This document shows, piece after piece, positions 1 through 11,571 of a DNA stretch of 64,000 bases. The notes beneath the pieces were generated by a model. It was not told the DNA's origin and searched no databases. It saw only the letters and a program-made list of their open reading frames with translations. The translations under genes and the position numbers were made by a program. Location of the stretch: contig CAIIXF020000011.1 in the NCBI GenBank assembly GCA_903813345.2, positions 13,623,754 through 13,687,753 on the forward strand, in the 5' to 3' direction. Within the stretch, counting starts at the first letter, position 1. Each line of letters starts with the position of its first letter. Origin of the DNA: Owenia fusiformis (lineage: Eukaryota; Annelida; Polychaeta; Sabellida; Oweniidae).

Positions 1-78
1 GTGTTGCCTTCGCTCAACGATTGTATACGCATATTAATTAAACTAAACCTACATTATTTTTCATTTACATATGTAGTA
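1..78. repeat. Direct repeat, copy 1 (partner 13604-13681)
   Basis: The first 78 bases recur without visible change at 13604-13681 in the same orientation, then the two copies diverge at once. Copy 1 touches the window edge, so it may extend further left. It has no coding content and no recognised family; it is probably the end of a dispersed element. Confidence 0.85.
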
Positions 79-1195
79 TACGAGAAGCCACAGGACTATA
101 TTTTTCATCAAAGTTGAGAAGAGTCAATGGCATTTGGCATTCTTATTCGAGATTGAATTAAATGAAAGGGGCACACTGGGTTTACATATGACAAAAAAGC
201 TTTCTAATGGTGTACTGAAATGGTAAGTCACTTTTAATCCCGATAAGAGAACGCATGTAACATTATATCGTGTTCAGTATTCAGTAGGCTATGACGATAA
301 CAAATCATTTTTGTTTCGAAATTGTTAAATTTCAGTAAAAAATTAGGATAGATTCCCGTAGAAACGATAGGTTGGTTAATGATAGGTTAGGACCTAAGGC
401 AGGACAATTAATCGAGAGGAGACGGTCATGACCAATTTGTTTGCTTGCCATTCGTTGCAAGGTACAAAATCGGTAAAAAACGTTGTCTAGTCCAACGATT
501 GACATTCAAAATCAAATTATTAATATTCTAAGGCTACAAATATGTTCGGTCTTTTACATGATATGGTCGTTCTTTTACACATTTTCTTCAAACCCTGTTT
601 TGAGGCTACCAGTGGAAAACACCGACCGGTCGGTGGTCGGTGGGGTCGGTCTTTTCCGTAAACCCCACAAAACTCTTAGTTTTAGTTTTCTCAAAACTTA
701 TTGATCTGGAATGTGGAACCAATAACTAAAGATATAAGTAAGTAGTTTCCAGTTTCGCCACCAGGTGGCTGACTCGGGGAAATAACATAACAGGTTATTA
801 CAAAGTTCCCTTTAACTTCACTGGTTCACTTTTCATATTACTCTTTGGTTTCTGATAGTTATAGAAATTAAAATGTGTTCAGTAAAAGAAAATATGATCT
901 GCACAACACAAGAAAAGATATTTCATTTACAACATTGGGTCTATGGGGAATCTCCCCGACCTAGAAGTCACATTCTCAAAGAATATTTTCAAAGTTGATA
1001 CACTCTTTTCAAAGCCACATTCCTCGATGTTCTTTTACATGTAGATTCCAAATATGACATCAGCTTGACTGAATTTTTAATGAGCAAAATAAAATGGCGG
1101 CTAATGAAGATTCCACTATGGCCGTAAGTATTGTTTCACTCGTTTCTCTTACATGTCACACGCAATGGTGACATATTAGAGAGGTTAAGCTACAC
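79..1195. other. Non-coding stretch, no gene seen
   Basis: AT-rich sequence with only short chance ORFs. Around 620-660 there is a short run of GGTCGGT-like words with no clear structure. No splice-bounded exon, RNA gene or repeat with a partner in the window was recognised. Confidence 0.5.
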
Positions 1196-1347
1196 GTATT
1201 TAACAAAACGTTAATGTGAACTTCAATGCGCGCGCAGATAAATGACGTCAGATTTGGTGCAATTTACAGATGCGTATTCAACAAAGCATGAACGTGTACT
1301 TCTTTGTGCGCGCAGGGAAATGACGTCAGATTAATCTACTTTTTACA
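1196..1347. repeat. Two-copy tandem repeat, each with a CRE-type TGACGTCA site
   Basis: Two adjacent units of about 77 bp, diverged but clearly related, share a start near GTATT-AACAAA, a GCGCGCAG block and a full TGACGTCA palindrome at 1243-1250 and 1321-1328. TGACGTCA is the consensus of CREB/ATF sites. Whether it is used cannot be told; no gene start lies within 3 kb downstream. Confidence 0.6.
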
Positions 1348-1740
1348 GGTAAGCGTGTAAGTTACAGGTTTTTACGTGTAGATGAGTGATTACACGTCGC
1401 TCATTACGTGATTGATTTTAGCTATGTTCTAGGATGGCCCTGGAGCCCATATTTGATACAGACAATCTTGCTTGTTATATTGGTAAACCCCAATCCTTAA
1501 TTGGAAATAAGAATACATTTTAATGGGTAAATGGACAACTTCAAATGTGATCGTTTGTACATTCCGTACAATATAAATAGGCAAGACCTCATTACTCATT
1601 ACATTCCTCATTACACTATAACTTATACACTATTACACTATAACTCAATGTATGGCGACAGAATATACCAACTCAACTAGAGCCCCAGACCAGACCACAA
1701 TTGGCAGGATTTAAGTGCTGTGATAAAGCAAAATAATCAA

Positions 1741-1900
1741 AAAATCATTACTAAAGTCATTCATTTTATTAAGGTTACTGCGGTAGAGCTTATGATCTGC
1801 CACTCCAACAATATCAAAATCAGCCAGCAACTGGTTTAGATATTCCTTGGACGTGTTAAACCCATTGAGATTAAAAGCAGAAATTTTAAAGATTGTCATA
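1741..1900 (-). mobile_element. LINE fragment: start of an APE-type endonuclease domain
   Basis: The minus strand reads FKISAFNLNGFNTSKEY, then a stretch ending LLADFDIVGVADHKLY. This resembles the N-terminal beta-strand and catalytic Asn/Glu region of the APE endonuclease of non-LTR retrotransposons (usual pattern S-N-NG followed by DI--LQEHWL). Here the Glu of the EHWL-type motif is replaced (ADHKLY), so the fragment is decayed. The upstream sequence on the minus strand (about 1990-2170) reads as a D/N/H-rich frame that could be the end of ORF1, but this is not secure. The rest of the LINE is absent. Confidence 0.5.
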
Positions 1901-2225
1901 TTTACACTATATACACTTATACAGACAGTTATTAAAAGCATATGTAAAACTGTGTAGACAATAGAAGTAGCCTAGGTCCAATCAGCTCGATCATCCGTGC
2001 TCGCGGGATAACGTGTATGGTACCTCTGGCCATTATCTTGTAGGTGATAGTTCTAGGTATCATCATCATTATAACTGTCATAATGGCCCCTATGATTGGG
2101 CCTTTGATTATCAAAAGAATCATAGTTATCACATTGCTTACGTGGTGCGCAGATGTGCTCATCTTGATCGGCAAGATACCCTATTTATTTAGTATTTTAA
2201 CAATCAACACAAGTTATAAGACTTA

Positions 2226-3293
2226 CGAGGGTTGTCCCAGAAGTAATGCACTATATGCTCTAACTTTATCAATAATCAATATTTTCCCATGAGATTTTCA
2301 GTAAATGTTCCTTAGAGACATTTTGATTATTCTACAAATTTTCATGTTGACTGATAAAACTATATTGACGTTATAATAAAATCAAGTTGGTGAGTTTGGG
2401 TAGGGCGGGGCAGGTTATACAGTCACGTCAAAAGGAATAAAAAATTGAAAATATGAAATAATTAATGAACAAATACCATTTTGTGTAGCTTTAAGAAATA
2501 TGCTCAAAAATACATTTTAAGATACTAAATTACTATGAGCACATTCTAGATTTAAATGCATGTATAATGCACAGTGTCCTAATTCACATTTTCTCAAAAC
2601 ATTGCCCTTTGCATGTTATGTACTTTTGATGCCTGTAAGGTCAAACACACTTGGCAATTTCTTCCACTGTGACTTGTGGAGTTTTTGCCTCCTATCTTTG
2701 GAGTTGTCATCCAGGGTCCAGTCATCTCTTTTAAATCTCTTCTGCCACCTCATTATTGTAGTTCTATCTAGTATATACTCCTTTTATACTTTCTTCATGG
2801 TAGCATAAGTTTTGCGTGACTATGAGTCCAAGTGAAGTATGAAATTAGGCCACCAAACGCAAGGCCTTCTGTTATCAGGTGAGAATTACTGCCATTTTTG
2901 CAATTTCTTGACAGTGACTGTATTTGAATTTGTGACTATTGAACTGTGGTATTATGACATCACAGTGCTAAATGTCATTATTTGTACTTGGTTAACATCA
3001 TGCTGAATAAATTAAACAATTTCCAAAACATTTTGATCATTTAAAAGAAAGAAATATTAAGAAAAATAACACTTTGGATCTTTCATAATAAGAAAAACTG
3101 GTACCTGCCCCGCCCGCCCCTACACCCATGTTGCTATAGCAACCAGATTGAGACTTAATGCTAATGTTTGATGCTGAAACTTGAGGATATAATAGATAAA
3201 ACTTTAATTATTATATACACAAAATTTCAGCTGAATTGAAGAATATTAAGGAAAGTTAGAACATATAGTGCATTACTTCTGGGACAACCCTCG
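2226..3293 (-). mobile_element. Mariner-type DNA transposon, decayed
   Basis: Terminal inverted repeats of about 42 bp with one visible mismatch start CGAGGGTTGTCCCAGAAGTA and are flanked by TA (2224-2225, 3294-3295), the Tc1/mariner target. The size of 1068 bp is normal for mariner. On the minus strand around 2640-2810 a broken frame reads WQKRFKRDDWTLDDNS and, in another frame, KTPQVTVEEIAK, which resembles the helix-turn-helix and linker region of mariner transposases. No long ORF remains, so this copy cannot encode transposase. The well-preserved ends against a ruined gene suggest either a non-autonomous copy mobilised in trans or moderate age. Confidence 0.85.
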
Positions 3294-3295
3294 TA

Positions 3296-4917
3296 CATAC
3301 CATATTTCAGCAGATATTGGATAAATTCAAAAAAAACATTTCTTGATTGATAAAATCAATTATAAAACCGGAAGTGCGTTGTGTGACGTCCGCGCGTGAA
3401 TATTTCAATTATTCAGATTTTGCCGTGGATTCGATTTTAAATGCTTCTGAATGATCTAATGCTAACTATGATTTCTATTAGTGATGTTTTGACTTTCCTG
3501 CTTCATAAAAATAACATTAGCACCATTTACTTCAGATACATTGTCTTTTAAATAAAATGCACATCGGAATTTTATATTATTTTTGGCAAAGCCTGTCCAC
3601 ACCCTCATTCGTCCACTTTCGGTCCATGCCTCTAAAATAACAAGAATTTGCATTGCCGGAAGTGTAAAATTGGTTGTTTTGACTTGCGCCCCTTGTATTT
3701 TTCATCTGCCTCTTGAACAAAAAGTTACTGAAGCCACTGGTATGTCATCGATCATCAGGTAGTATAGTACTACCTTCAACAAGACAGCAATACATCATAA
3801 TTGCTACTGTAAAATAGACAATGATGATTCTTAATTAAGGTAGGCCAATACTCCAATACACTTTTACGTTTAGTTTAGTTCAGTTTTGTTACCTCCTGTT
3901 TGAAGAGCTCTCATGTATGGTACAACTTCGTCTACATCCGGGTTCTTTCCCATTGCATTACACAGGGGTGTTATTTTCAATGCCGCACTGCGACTCTATT
4001 AAACATTTATGTAGAGTTGATTTTGCACAAACGATATGTATATGTGTGTCATTAAGATATATAACAAGGCTTTTTGAACTATAATCCCCAAATCCGAAGA
4101 AATCTGTAGTTCGAAATGCCGTCCAATTCCAGTGATGTCACTGATTTCCCAGAAATTCCTCGGACGCCATGGAGATCGAAAACATATAAATAATGTTACT
4201 TTGAATCTCCGATTAGCTTTCTGATTATTGAATTTATTGGATCATATAACTATGCTTGAGGGCTGGTGGAAGATCAGAAGCTTAGAAACGTTCAGAGTAA
4301 TCGGCTCGTTCGGCGGGCCAATGAAAATTTGTCCCTTCCAAAGCGATGCATCGTGGGAGATATTTATGTAAGTTACCACCTGAACTTTTATCGCGAATAG
4401 GACTATATAGCTATGCTATTAGAATGAGCAATACCAGGGAGCAATATTAGGGATGATGTTCGAAAGCATTTTTCACGATTGGCTTTTGTTATTCAATATG
4501 TAAAAAATCGTTCTTTCTCGAGACTAACACCCCCTGGATAAATTACGCATGTTTCACAGGAAGATTTGTGACCACTGCACAAATAGGTACTAAAATTGTT
4601 CTACTCGAGCCACCTTAAATGCACACTCGGTTGCACCAGTTACATTGGATGATTCAGTCTCAGTTATATCTTCGACGTAGTCGAACAAATCGATGTCAAA
4701 CTATTGGGAAAGTATCTGATGTTTCGAGAGCTATTGCGATTTTGTTGTAATTGACTACGAACAAATTAGGATACATTAATACTCGTCCTCTCCTATAATC
4801 ATCAATGGACAACTTGAAATGACTGAAAGGGATAGATTCACATCGATCTGTAATGATCTGTAGAGAGGGTCATTTCGGAAATAATTGAAAAAGGAACAAG
4901 AAAGCGTAAATTCTACT
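3296..4917. other. Non-coding, upstream of the PAN-like gene
   Basis: No exon, repeat pair or RNA gene recognised. The last few hundred bases should hold the promoter of the gene starting at 4918, but no clear TATA box or initiator stands out. Confidence 0.45.
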
Positions 4918-6657
4918 ATGAAAACGAAGTGTGATCTTCTACCAAACAATGGCGTAAACGCGGCAATTTGTATTTGTTTGATATTCTTCTGGCAAGGTAT
5001 GCAAGATTTGTTAAAACTTTGGAACTTGAGACGAAGAAAAAGCTCAGATTTGTCCTAGATTTTGTTAAAGAATATTTCAGATTTGACCTACATGTATCAC
5101 CTAGATTTTCGGTTGGCAAACTGAAATTGTTTAATTTCATTATCTACAGTATTAGATTATTTTTATTTAGGGGTTTGCTGTGGCAACGAATGCCCCAAAT
5201 CGGTTGGTTATGTCTCACCATTGAAAGATAACCATGTGAATTGGATCAACGTGCTCACTGATTTGAAAATTCCCTGTCCCGGGTACATCATTGGCTGGGA
5301 ATACCAACGTTTTACCAATAGTGAGCCATTCTGGATAGCTGTGTTAACACCATTGGGTAGCATGCTATATACGGTGCGACATATAGTAAAGGTTCCAGTT
5401 ACACATCTAGGCCTAAATCGACTTAGAAGTCCAAATCTGAAGGTATGAAGTATCTCATTACCTTTATTACGCTTTGTTTATAAGAGTGATTAATTTGAGT
5501 GTAATATATAACTTATTAATGCTTGTTGAAAGTTCTCTGTTTATGAACTTAGACAAAATATTAAAAGTAAAACTCATAGCAATAAATAGAATACGTTGCT
5601 AATCCTGGGATGAAATGTGATTTTCAAACATTATATCTTTGAGCCACAACCTTCAATTTGATTATAAATATCACTAATACAATAAGTTGCATTCTCTGTA
5701 GAAGTGTGGTTCGTTCCTGCCTACCTCTCCATCGGTCTTTAAAACATCTATTTACGGAGAATGTTCCCATTATAGGTGGAGCATGGTGATGTTTTATCTG
5801 TGATATTCGCAAATCAAACCATTGAAGGGGGGATAGCGAACGAGCGTAACGACACCGGGAACGACACCCAATCCCCTGTGTTGAAGCCAGAACAATACTA
5901 TCGAGTTTTGCAGAATGAGCGATATTTCGTTGACGACACCACCGTTGGAGACGTTCTCGATATGAGTTCCAGTCATCTCCTTCTGAGAGGCTATGCATTG
6001 AGGCCTCTGCTTTCCTACGGTAGGTTGCAGCTGTGACACGTTATACAACATCCCATTCCATTATATACTAGATCAGACACTATAAGACAATTCGATCGTT
6101 GATATTGGAATAGGGGAAACGATTTCAGGATGTGCTATCAATGAATGTACAAGTCAATCATAAAGAGAGAAAACGATATACATGTATGCATTTTGTAATA
6201 ACGAATATACTTTTTTACTGTTATCTTAATTTAATTTCGTTGAATGCATTGTGTTTTTTGTTTGGTAGCATTACTGAAATGAATAGTCGCTTCAAGACCC
6301 TGGACCCCCCTCCCCTATCTACTTCAACAACAGGTTGTAATGTATATGGGGGTCCAGGGTCTTGAAACAAGACTGAAAATAGGCACAATTCCCTTTATTA
6401 TTTCAGATAATCCATCAGAAAGTATATCTACTGCAACAAAGGTGGCGACAGACTCGACCATCGTTGATCATGTAATCAATGAGTTGACGTGCAGAAGTAA
6501 AATAGAGTGCGCTATGATTTGCCTTAAAGACATCCGTTGTCTTACCTATAGTTACACTAAGTTGACGAGGATGTGTGTGTTGCATGATATCGACGACAAC
6601 GACAACTCTTTGATTAAATCAAAGCCTGGAACAGATTTATATTCCATTATGCTGTGA
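4918..6657 (+). CDS. Secreted protein with C-terminal PAN/apple-like domain (281 aa, 4 exons)
   Basis: Not recognised as a named gene. Exons 4918-4996, 5171-5442, 5776-6019 and 6407-6657 have GT/AG borders and phases 1, 0, 1 that fit exactly and give 281 residues. Residues 1-30 hold a hydrophobic run (AAICICLIFFWQG), a likely signal peptide or anchor. Residues 27-198 form a beta-rich region with a CPGYIIGWEYQRF stretch and PFWIAVLTP, which resembles a jelly-roll-like module common in extracellular proteins of marine invertebrates (CPG--TGW-FY followed by FY--VWRP). Residues 224-281 carry C227, C233, C237, C243 and C255 in the spacing of a PAN/apple domain, a fold used to bind protein or carbohydrate. 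AATAAA follows at 6714. The start was chosen because its exon gives the hydrophobic leader and the right phase. Function is unknown; probably extracellular recognition or adhesion. Confidence 0.72.
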
Positions 6658-6713
6658 CTTTTTCCCTTTGCCTTATTGCACCCTATATTCCCCCATTCAG
6701 TAGTTGAATAGTA

Positions 6714-6719
6714 AATAAA
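6714..6719 (+). promoter_or_regulatory. Poly(A) signal AATAAA for the PAN-like gene
   Basis: AATAAA lies 57 bases after the TGA at 6655-6657, which supports 6407-6657 as the terminal exon. Confidence 0.6.
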
Positions 6720-6964
6720 AACAAAATCAAATCTTCCACTGTACCTGGCCTGTTACATGCAGTGCACTGAAGCTTAACCGATTATAACCCACTCACTCAG
6801 TTACAACTCACAACACCTCCAGTTGAATACTCAATACAAAAGATATCGACATTTCCAGATTAGATCGTGGACCATTTACCTTTCATAAGAGTCAGTGTTT
6901 ACGTTGGATAAGCTAGAGATTAAATTAACATCTGCAAATATTGAGATTGTAAATGGTTTAACTA

Positions 6965-7212
6965 TTAATGTAACCAGGCTATTTCATATTTTGAATTTCA
7001 TATTGATCAATCCCCATTTGTTTCCTTGCTCATTTTAACAGGTCTTTTCAATCCCCTTGCATGAATTACTTGTACATCCAGTATTTCAGATATTTATAAC
7101 CATGTTGTTTGCAAGTCACTTTTGTATATATGTTCTATTGTTTAAACCAGTTTTGTATGTTGTTTCATGCTGTGTTTGTTTTTACTTTTCATTCATGGCT
7201 TCATGTTATATA
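6965..7212 (+). mobile_element. Retroelement fragment, left part, interrupted by a mariner
   Basis: This stretch matches, inverted, the sequence at about 43555-43812 inside the zinc-finger array, over some 230 bp with small indels. The 3' part of the same family reappears at 11143-11190, where its CGCCCATTTAC end matches the inverted 43378-43425. So one copy of the family is split here by the mariner that starts at 7213, with about 165 bp of it missing. The family has a CATTTAC-type tail and looks like a 5'-truncated non-LTR element or SINE. Confidence 0.6.
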
Positions 7213-7687
7213 TACGAGGGTTGATCCAAAATTTCCGAACCGTTTGCTCTAAAAATCTTAATATTTGATGAATATTGTTCATATTTGGCCAAAACCACCC
7301 AATATATAGTAGTTTCAATATGTGTAAAAATAATAAATCTGACCAGCAACATAGGTGCCTGGTTACCATGGCAACATGACAACAGGGTAGGTGGAGCTGG
7401 AATAAATTAAACTTTATTTCGAATTTCAGCAATTGAAAAGCTATTTCAGATCATTTCAATTCGTGGCGTTTCACCCCCATAAAATCTCATACAATAGGTA
7501 ATTATAGTTTACTTACATTCGCCTTCAGAATAGTCACCACCATGCGCTACACATTCCTTACAGCGTTTCAACAAGTCCTGATATGCATATAGCTGTAGCA
7601 TAAACGCTATTAGTAAATGCCTGGATAAAGTCATCTTCGTCATCGAAATAGATACCACGAAGTGGTTTCTTGGCCTCGGGAAACATG

Positions 7688-9056
7688 AGTTTAGTTTAAT
7701 ATAGTTTATTTTTGTGTCACAAGCATGTTAAAATACATTTAAAACATTTTAAAAACATTTGCTTCCAGCCGATGCCGGCTTATGAGACACCATATGGTAC
7801 ATGTATACAAAATATTCATTTTTCAACAAAATATTCAATTTTCAATGTAAACTTACTAAATGCAAAATAAACAGTCATAGAGACCATGTATACAAAGTTC
7901 ATTGTTCCTTTACTTATACTGAAAGGAGACATCTTCCCCAAGGTTGATGTTCCTGTAGATAAGTGGAAAAAGAAACCATGATCAATTGGTGATGTGAGGG
8001 CCCTCTGGTTGGTCCAATACCCCCAAAGGGGTCCCCACAATGTAGTAGATTTACAGAGTTGCTATTATGTTATACATTATTATGGAAATATTTATGCATC
8101 ATTTATACATTATGACAGTATCACAATTCTAAATAGTGAGTAAAAGGTGCTGTAAAGTGGCAAAATCGATTTTATATGGCCTCCATCCAGTCATACTATA
8201 TAAATATATAACTGACCATTGACAGATAACATTTCTGTGCTTATAACAAAATAGAATATGAGACAATTCATTAGTTTGCTATTCTTGAGTAATTACAAAT
8301 ATAGGTTCTGTTAAAGTCTTTCTAGATCAAAGTTCCTTTTACTGAACATCTTAAACAGTGTACTTGCAAAGGTTCTCTGTATACAAGGTGTGTGCATAAG
8401 TCTAGAGAACAGCATAATATGATCATTTGTACCAGTATCAATGTTAGGGGCCAGTGTATTAACAGAAGCTAGAAAATTATTTCTCAAATCATTGTAGTGA
8501 GAGCACCTGAGAGTGAAGTGTATCTCATCCTCAATCTCATTAGTGTCACATAAAGCACATTTTCGTTCCTCTAGGGGTGTATTGGTATAACGGCCTGTTT
8601 CAATGTTCAGTTTTAATGCTCCAGTTCTTAGTTTTGCAAGGATACTTCTATGATGGCGAGGCATAAACATTTCAATGTACGCTTCGGTTGATGCACCATA
8701 TTTAAATTGACGATATGTTCTAAGTTTGTTGCCATTTGTTTCATTATTTTTATCGTTCCAGATATTTCGAAGAAAAGGATCAATAGTTTGGAGGTGATAT
8801 TTAATAGCTTTAATACATGGTTTTATCTCAATGTACTGATTGTTCAGAAGTATACCACAAGATTCAATGAAATGTTTTGTGCGGAAATTCCAGCTTGATT
8901 TTCTCCGTAGTGACCATATATGTATCCGGTTATTTAGTCTGGTATTTTCCATATTGTGGAGTCGCAAATATAGTCGGGCACACTCCAACTTTTGCTTGTG
9001 GATAGGAGGGCTCCATCCCATGTCACCTCTCGCTCCTTCATTGCTTGTCTTTTGGC
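7688..9056 (-). mobile_element. 5'-truncated LINE, C-terminal end of ORF2
   Basis: A 249-codon open frame (8311-9060) reads through a typical C-terminal tail of non-LTR ORF2: KLRTGALKLNIETGRY, PLEERKCALCD, then EIEDEIHFTLRCSHYNDLR, a CX2C...HX4C knuckle. The 3' UTR contains a GC-rich stem (GATGCCGGCATCGG on the minus strand) and ends in an AAACTAAACT-like tail at 7688. ACATG is found at both junctions (7683-7687, 9057-9061) and may be a short target duplication. It lies exactly in the catalytic region of the surrounding mariner, and a few mariner codons seem to be lost at the junction. The clade (CR1/Jockey/RTE-like) is not resolved. Confidence 0.72.
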
Positions 9057-9248
9057 ACATGGTGCCATATCAGGAGAATATGGCAGATGGGGCTGTAGTT
9101 GGGCCTGCAAGCACTTGTGTTTTGCCTCTATTGTAACATTGTCTCTGTGGGCTGGGGCATTATCATGGTGAAAGTAAAAATTCCCAAGGAGATCTGGTCG
9201 TTTTTTCTCATAGCATCTTTAAGATCTTTCTTCAGCACCTGAGGCCTC

Positions 9249-10932
9249 ATTATCATCTGGTCGCAACGCAAAATCGCATGCGAATCGCATCGCAAGACAT
9301 CGCAACGCAACTATTCCCAAAAATGTTATTATCATTCCATCGCATCGCAAGTCTGACGCAAAGTTATCGATTTTCTGATCGCAACTAAACAAAAAGTTGC
9401 GACGACGTTTACCCTGTCGCAAATCAAATCGCAAATCTAGTTCATCTTTGAGCGTTATTTTATCTATGTTAATGGATATTTTAATATGATTAAAATATAC
9501 ATTTAATTGAGCCTGTAAATCCTTAAAAATCACGTTTGTTTCTAAATATTGCGAACGCGTCACATACTGTATACGTCTTAGATTGGTGCCTGCAATATTT
9601 CGTGCTCTTTGGAGCATAGGATTTTCGCCAATTAAATATTTATCTAGCTAATAAAGCTTGTTTGGTGAATTAATCTTGCCACTACTACACTAATGTTCTG
9701 AGTATTCCTAGTGTATATGTACCTCACCTACCATTCTGATACTCATAGCATCTTTCTGTTTCACCTGAAACATCTCAGGGCTGAGAAGAAATGAGATGAC
9801 ATGGATTATCATGATGCTCACCTACATCGTCTGCAAAAGTACAAGAACACCAAGATGTTTCATTTCATTCTGGATCACCACAATCGTATTGGCCGAAGAG
9901 TATTTCGAGATAGGTTTAACCATGTTCCCAGATATAGATTAAATATTAAAGACATTTTATTTGATCGAGTTTGAATATGAATAGAAACGTTGTTAATTCT
10001 ACATAATAGAATAAATGCATATCACTGCAAATTACCAAGTTGTTAAATTTAATAGTTTAAAAATGAAAAAGCACGATTTTCTTTTTTACATAGACATGTA
10101 CTCTGTATCTGTTGTTCAAGCATCACCCATCGCATTGAAGTTGACTCGTCGGAAAGAGTTAGATTTTCAATTTGAAATGAGAGTTCGTCTCAAAATTGTA
10201 GATTTTCACATTTTCATCCCGACCCTGATTCAAACATGATTTGCTTTGATCACAATGCAAAAGACGTGTTTCATATTTTGTTCCAAAGGAAAATAAATGC
10301 AATACACTGGAGACATATTTAAACATATATCGATATGGAACCCACAACTTGCAATTTTCTTGCATGTGTATAAAATGTAAAATATACACCACCAAATAGA
10401 AAACTCATTAGCTGTTATCGTTTCATTGTCTGTTGAAAAATTATGTTGACGGATTTTAAATAGAAGCATTGTAGAACACATACAACAACGGCCAAAAGTT
10501 CATTTTATTTCAGTTAGTTTCAGTAACATGACAACTTCCCGTTTTAATAATAATTCTTGTTCATCATTTGTCCAATTCCTTGCCCTCGACATGTTTCTTC
10601 GACTACCGTCTGTTCAATGTAAATCGATTTACATTTTGGCGCACTTATGTCTTGCACAAGTGTAATGCATGCGCAACCAATCAAATCATATCAATTATTG
10701 GATTTCTATCAATTTCAATCAATCAATGTCAAAAACTAGCACCAGTGTCCTTTTAAATTTCGCGCCAAAATACACTCTAGACTTGCGATCGCAACTTACG
10801 TTTTAATTGTTTTGCGATTGCTTTGCGTCTGCGATTGCGCTCAATTGATAATATCACGCATCGCATGCGTTACGAATTGCGATCGCAATCGCATCGCAGA
10901 CGCAACGCAACTATTTGCGACCAGATGATAAT
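9249..10932. mobile_element. TIR element with 8-bp target duplication and GCGATCGCA-word arrays
   Basis: A perfect inverted repeat ATTATCATCTGGTCGCAA bounds the element, and GAGGCCTC is duplicated at 9241-9248 and 10933-10940. On either side the mariner reading frame resumes, which proves the insertion. The first ~200 bp and last ~160 bp are packed with variants of TCGCATCGCAACGCA on both strands; the 1.3 kb core is plain AT-rich sequence without a recognisable transposase. The 8-bp duplication fits hAT, P or Merlin families, but the TIR does not match their usual starts. It is best called a non-autonomous element of unassigned superfamily. Confidence 0.8.
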
Positions 10933-11142
10933 GAGGCCTCTGGTCCACATTTTTAAACTGAGTGTCATACCTAATTGATTGACTCAATATAGATCAGCAG
11001 ACCTCATAAAAGTAATCTAGTTTACAACTTTATAAATGAGTGATAAGGTTTTGTAACTGACCTTTGAATAATAAGCTCCATTGACGGTGACTCCAGTTGC
11101 TACAGAGTGAACCAGGATAACTCGTACTCTTGCTCCACCTAC

Positions 11143-11190
11143 CCTTTGTTATTATTTTTAATCTGCCGCCTACGGGCCTACCATCGCCCA
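11143..11190 (+). mobile_element. Retroelement fragment, 3' end (continues 6965-7212)
   Basis: Matches in inverse orientation the sequence at 43378-43425, including the GGGC-CCATCGCCCATTTAC end. See 6965-7212; together they show that the mariner jumped into an older retroelement. Confidence 0.55.
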
Positions 11191-11212
11191 TTTACACTAT
11201 TATATCACATAG

Positions 11213-11551
11213 TATCTCATACTTGAGTGGGTTTGGGGTAGATATCACCCGGGAATATATATCGTATCTGAGGAGCGGGCAGGATATATTGTATATGTCC
11301 CGCTCCAGGCCAAATGCGGGCAGATATAATATATCCATCCCGCTCCCGGGAATTTTTCAAAAGTTTAAAAAAGTTTAAATATCAAAAGTTTTGATTTTTT
11401 AATTTTAAAATTTAATTTTTTAAGTTTAAATGTTACAATTTCATTATATTGAACAAAAAGAATATTACGAAAATGTTAAATATAAATATCTTGTCATTTG
11501 AAAAAGGTGGAAAAGGTTATATCTGCCCTAAACCCACTCAAGTATGAGATA
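11213..11551. mobile_element. Short TIR element (MITE-like), 339 bp
   Basis: About 33 bp at each end are inverted copies starting TATCTCATACTTGAGTGGGT, with a few mismatches. The inside has GC-rich palindromic blocks (CCCGGGAATATATATCGTAT, then GAGCGGGC) and AT-rich sequence. No coding capacity. The target duplication is unclear. Confidence 0.7.
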
Positions 11552-11571
11552 CACCAGTTATGCACGGTCGG

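Larger units (their letters stand above)
7213..11142 (-). mobile_element. Mariner-like transposon split by two later insertions
   Basis: A TA followed by CGAGGGTTGATCCAAAATTT at 7213 marks the end. Transposase pieces on the minus strand lie at 10941-11127 (VILVHSVATGVTVNGAYY), 9062-9240 (FYFHHDNAPAHRDNVTIE, then LPYSPDMAPC) and 7509-7680 (FPEAKKPLRGIYFDDEDDF, ending HGGDYSEGECK and a stop). The HHDNAPAH and PYSPDMAP blocks are the second and third catalytic regions of mariner transposase. Frame breaks are present in the pieces. A LINE (7688-9056) and an element with an 8-bp target duplication (9249-10932) sit inside it. The N-terminal third and the opposite inverted repeat are missing, so this end is truncated near 11142. 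Confidence 0.78.

Noticed and set aside
5624-5998. 124-codon minus-strand ORF
   Set aside because: Antisense to exon 3 (5776-6019) of the PAN-like gene, which has matching splice phases on the plus strand.
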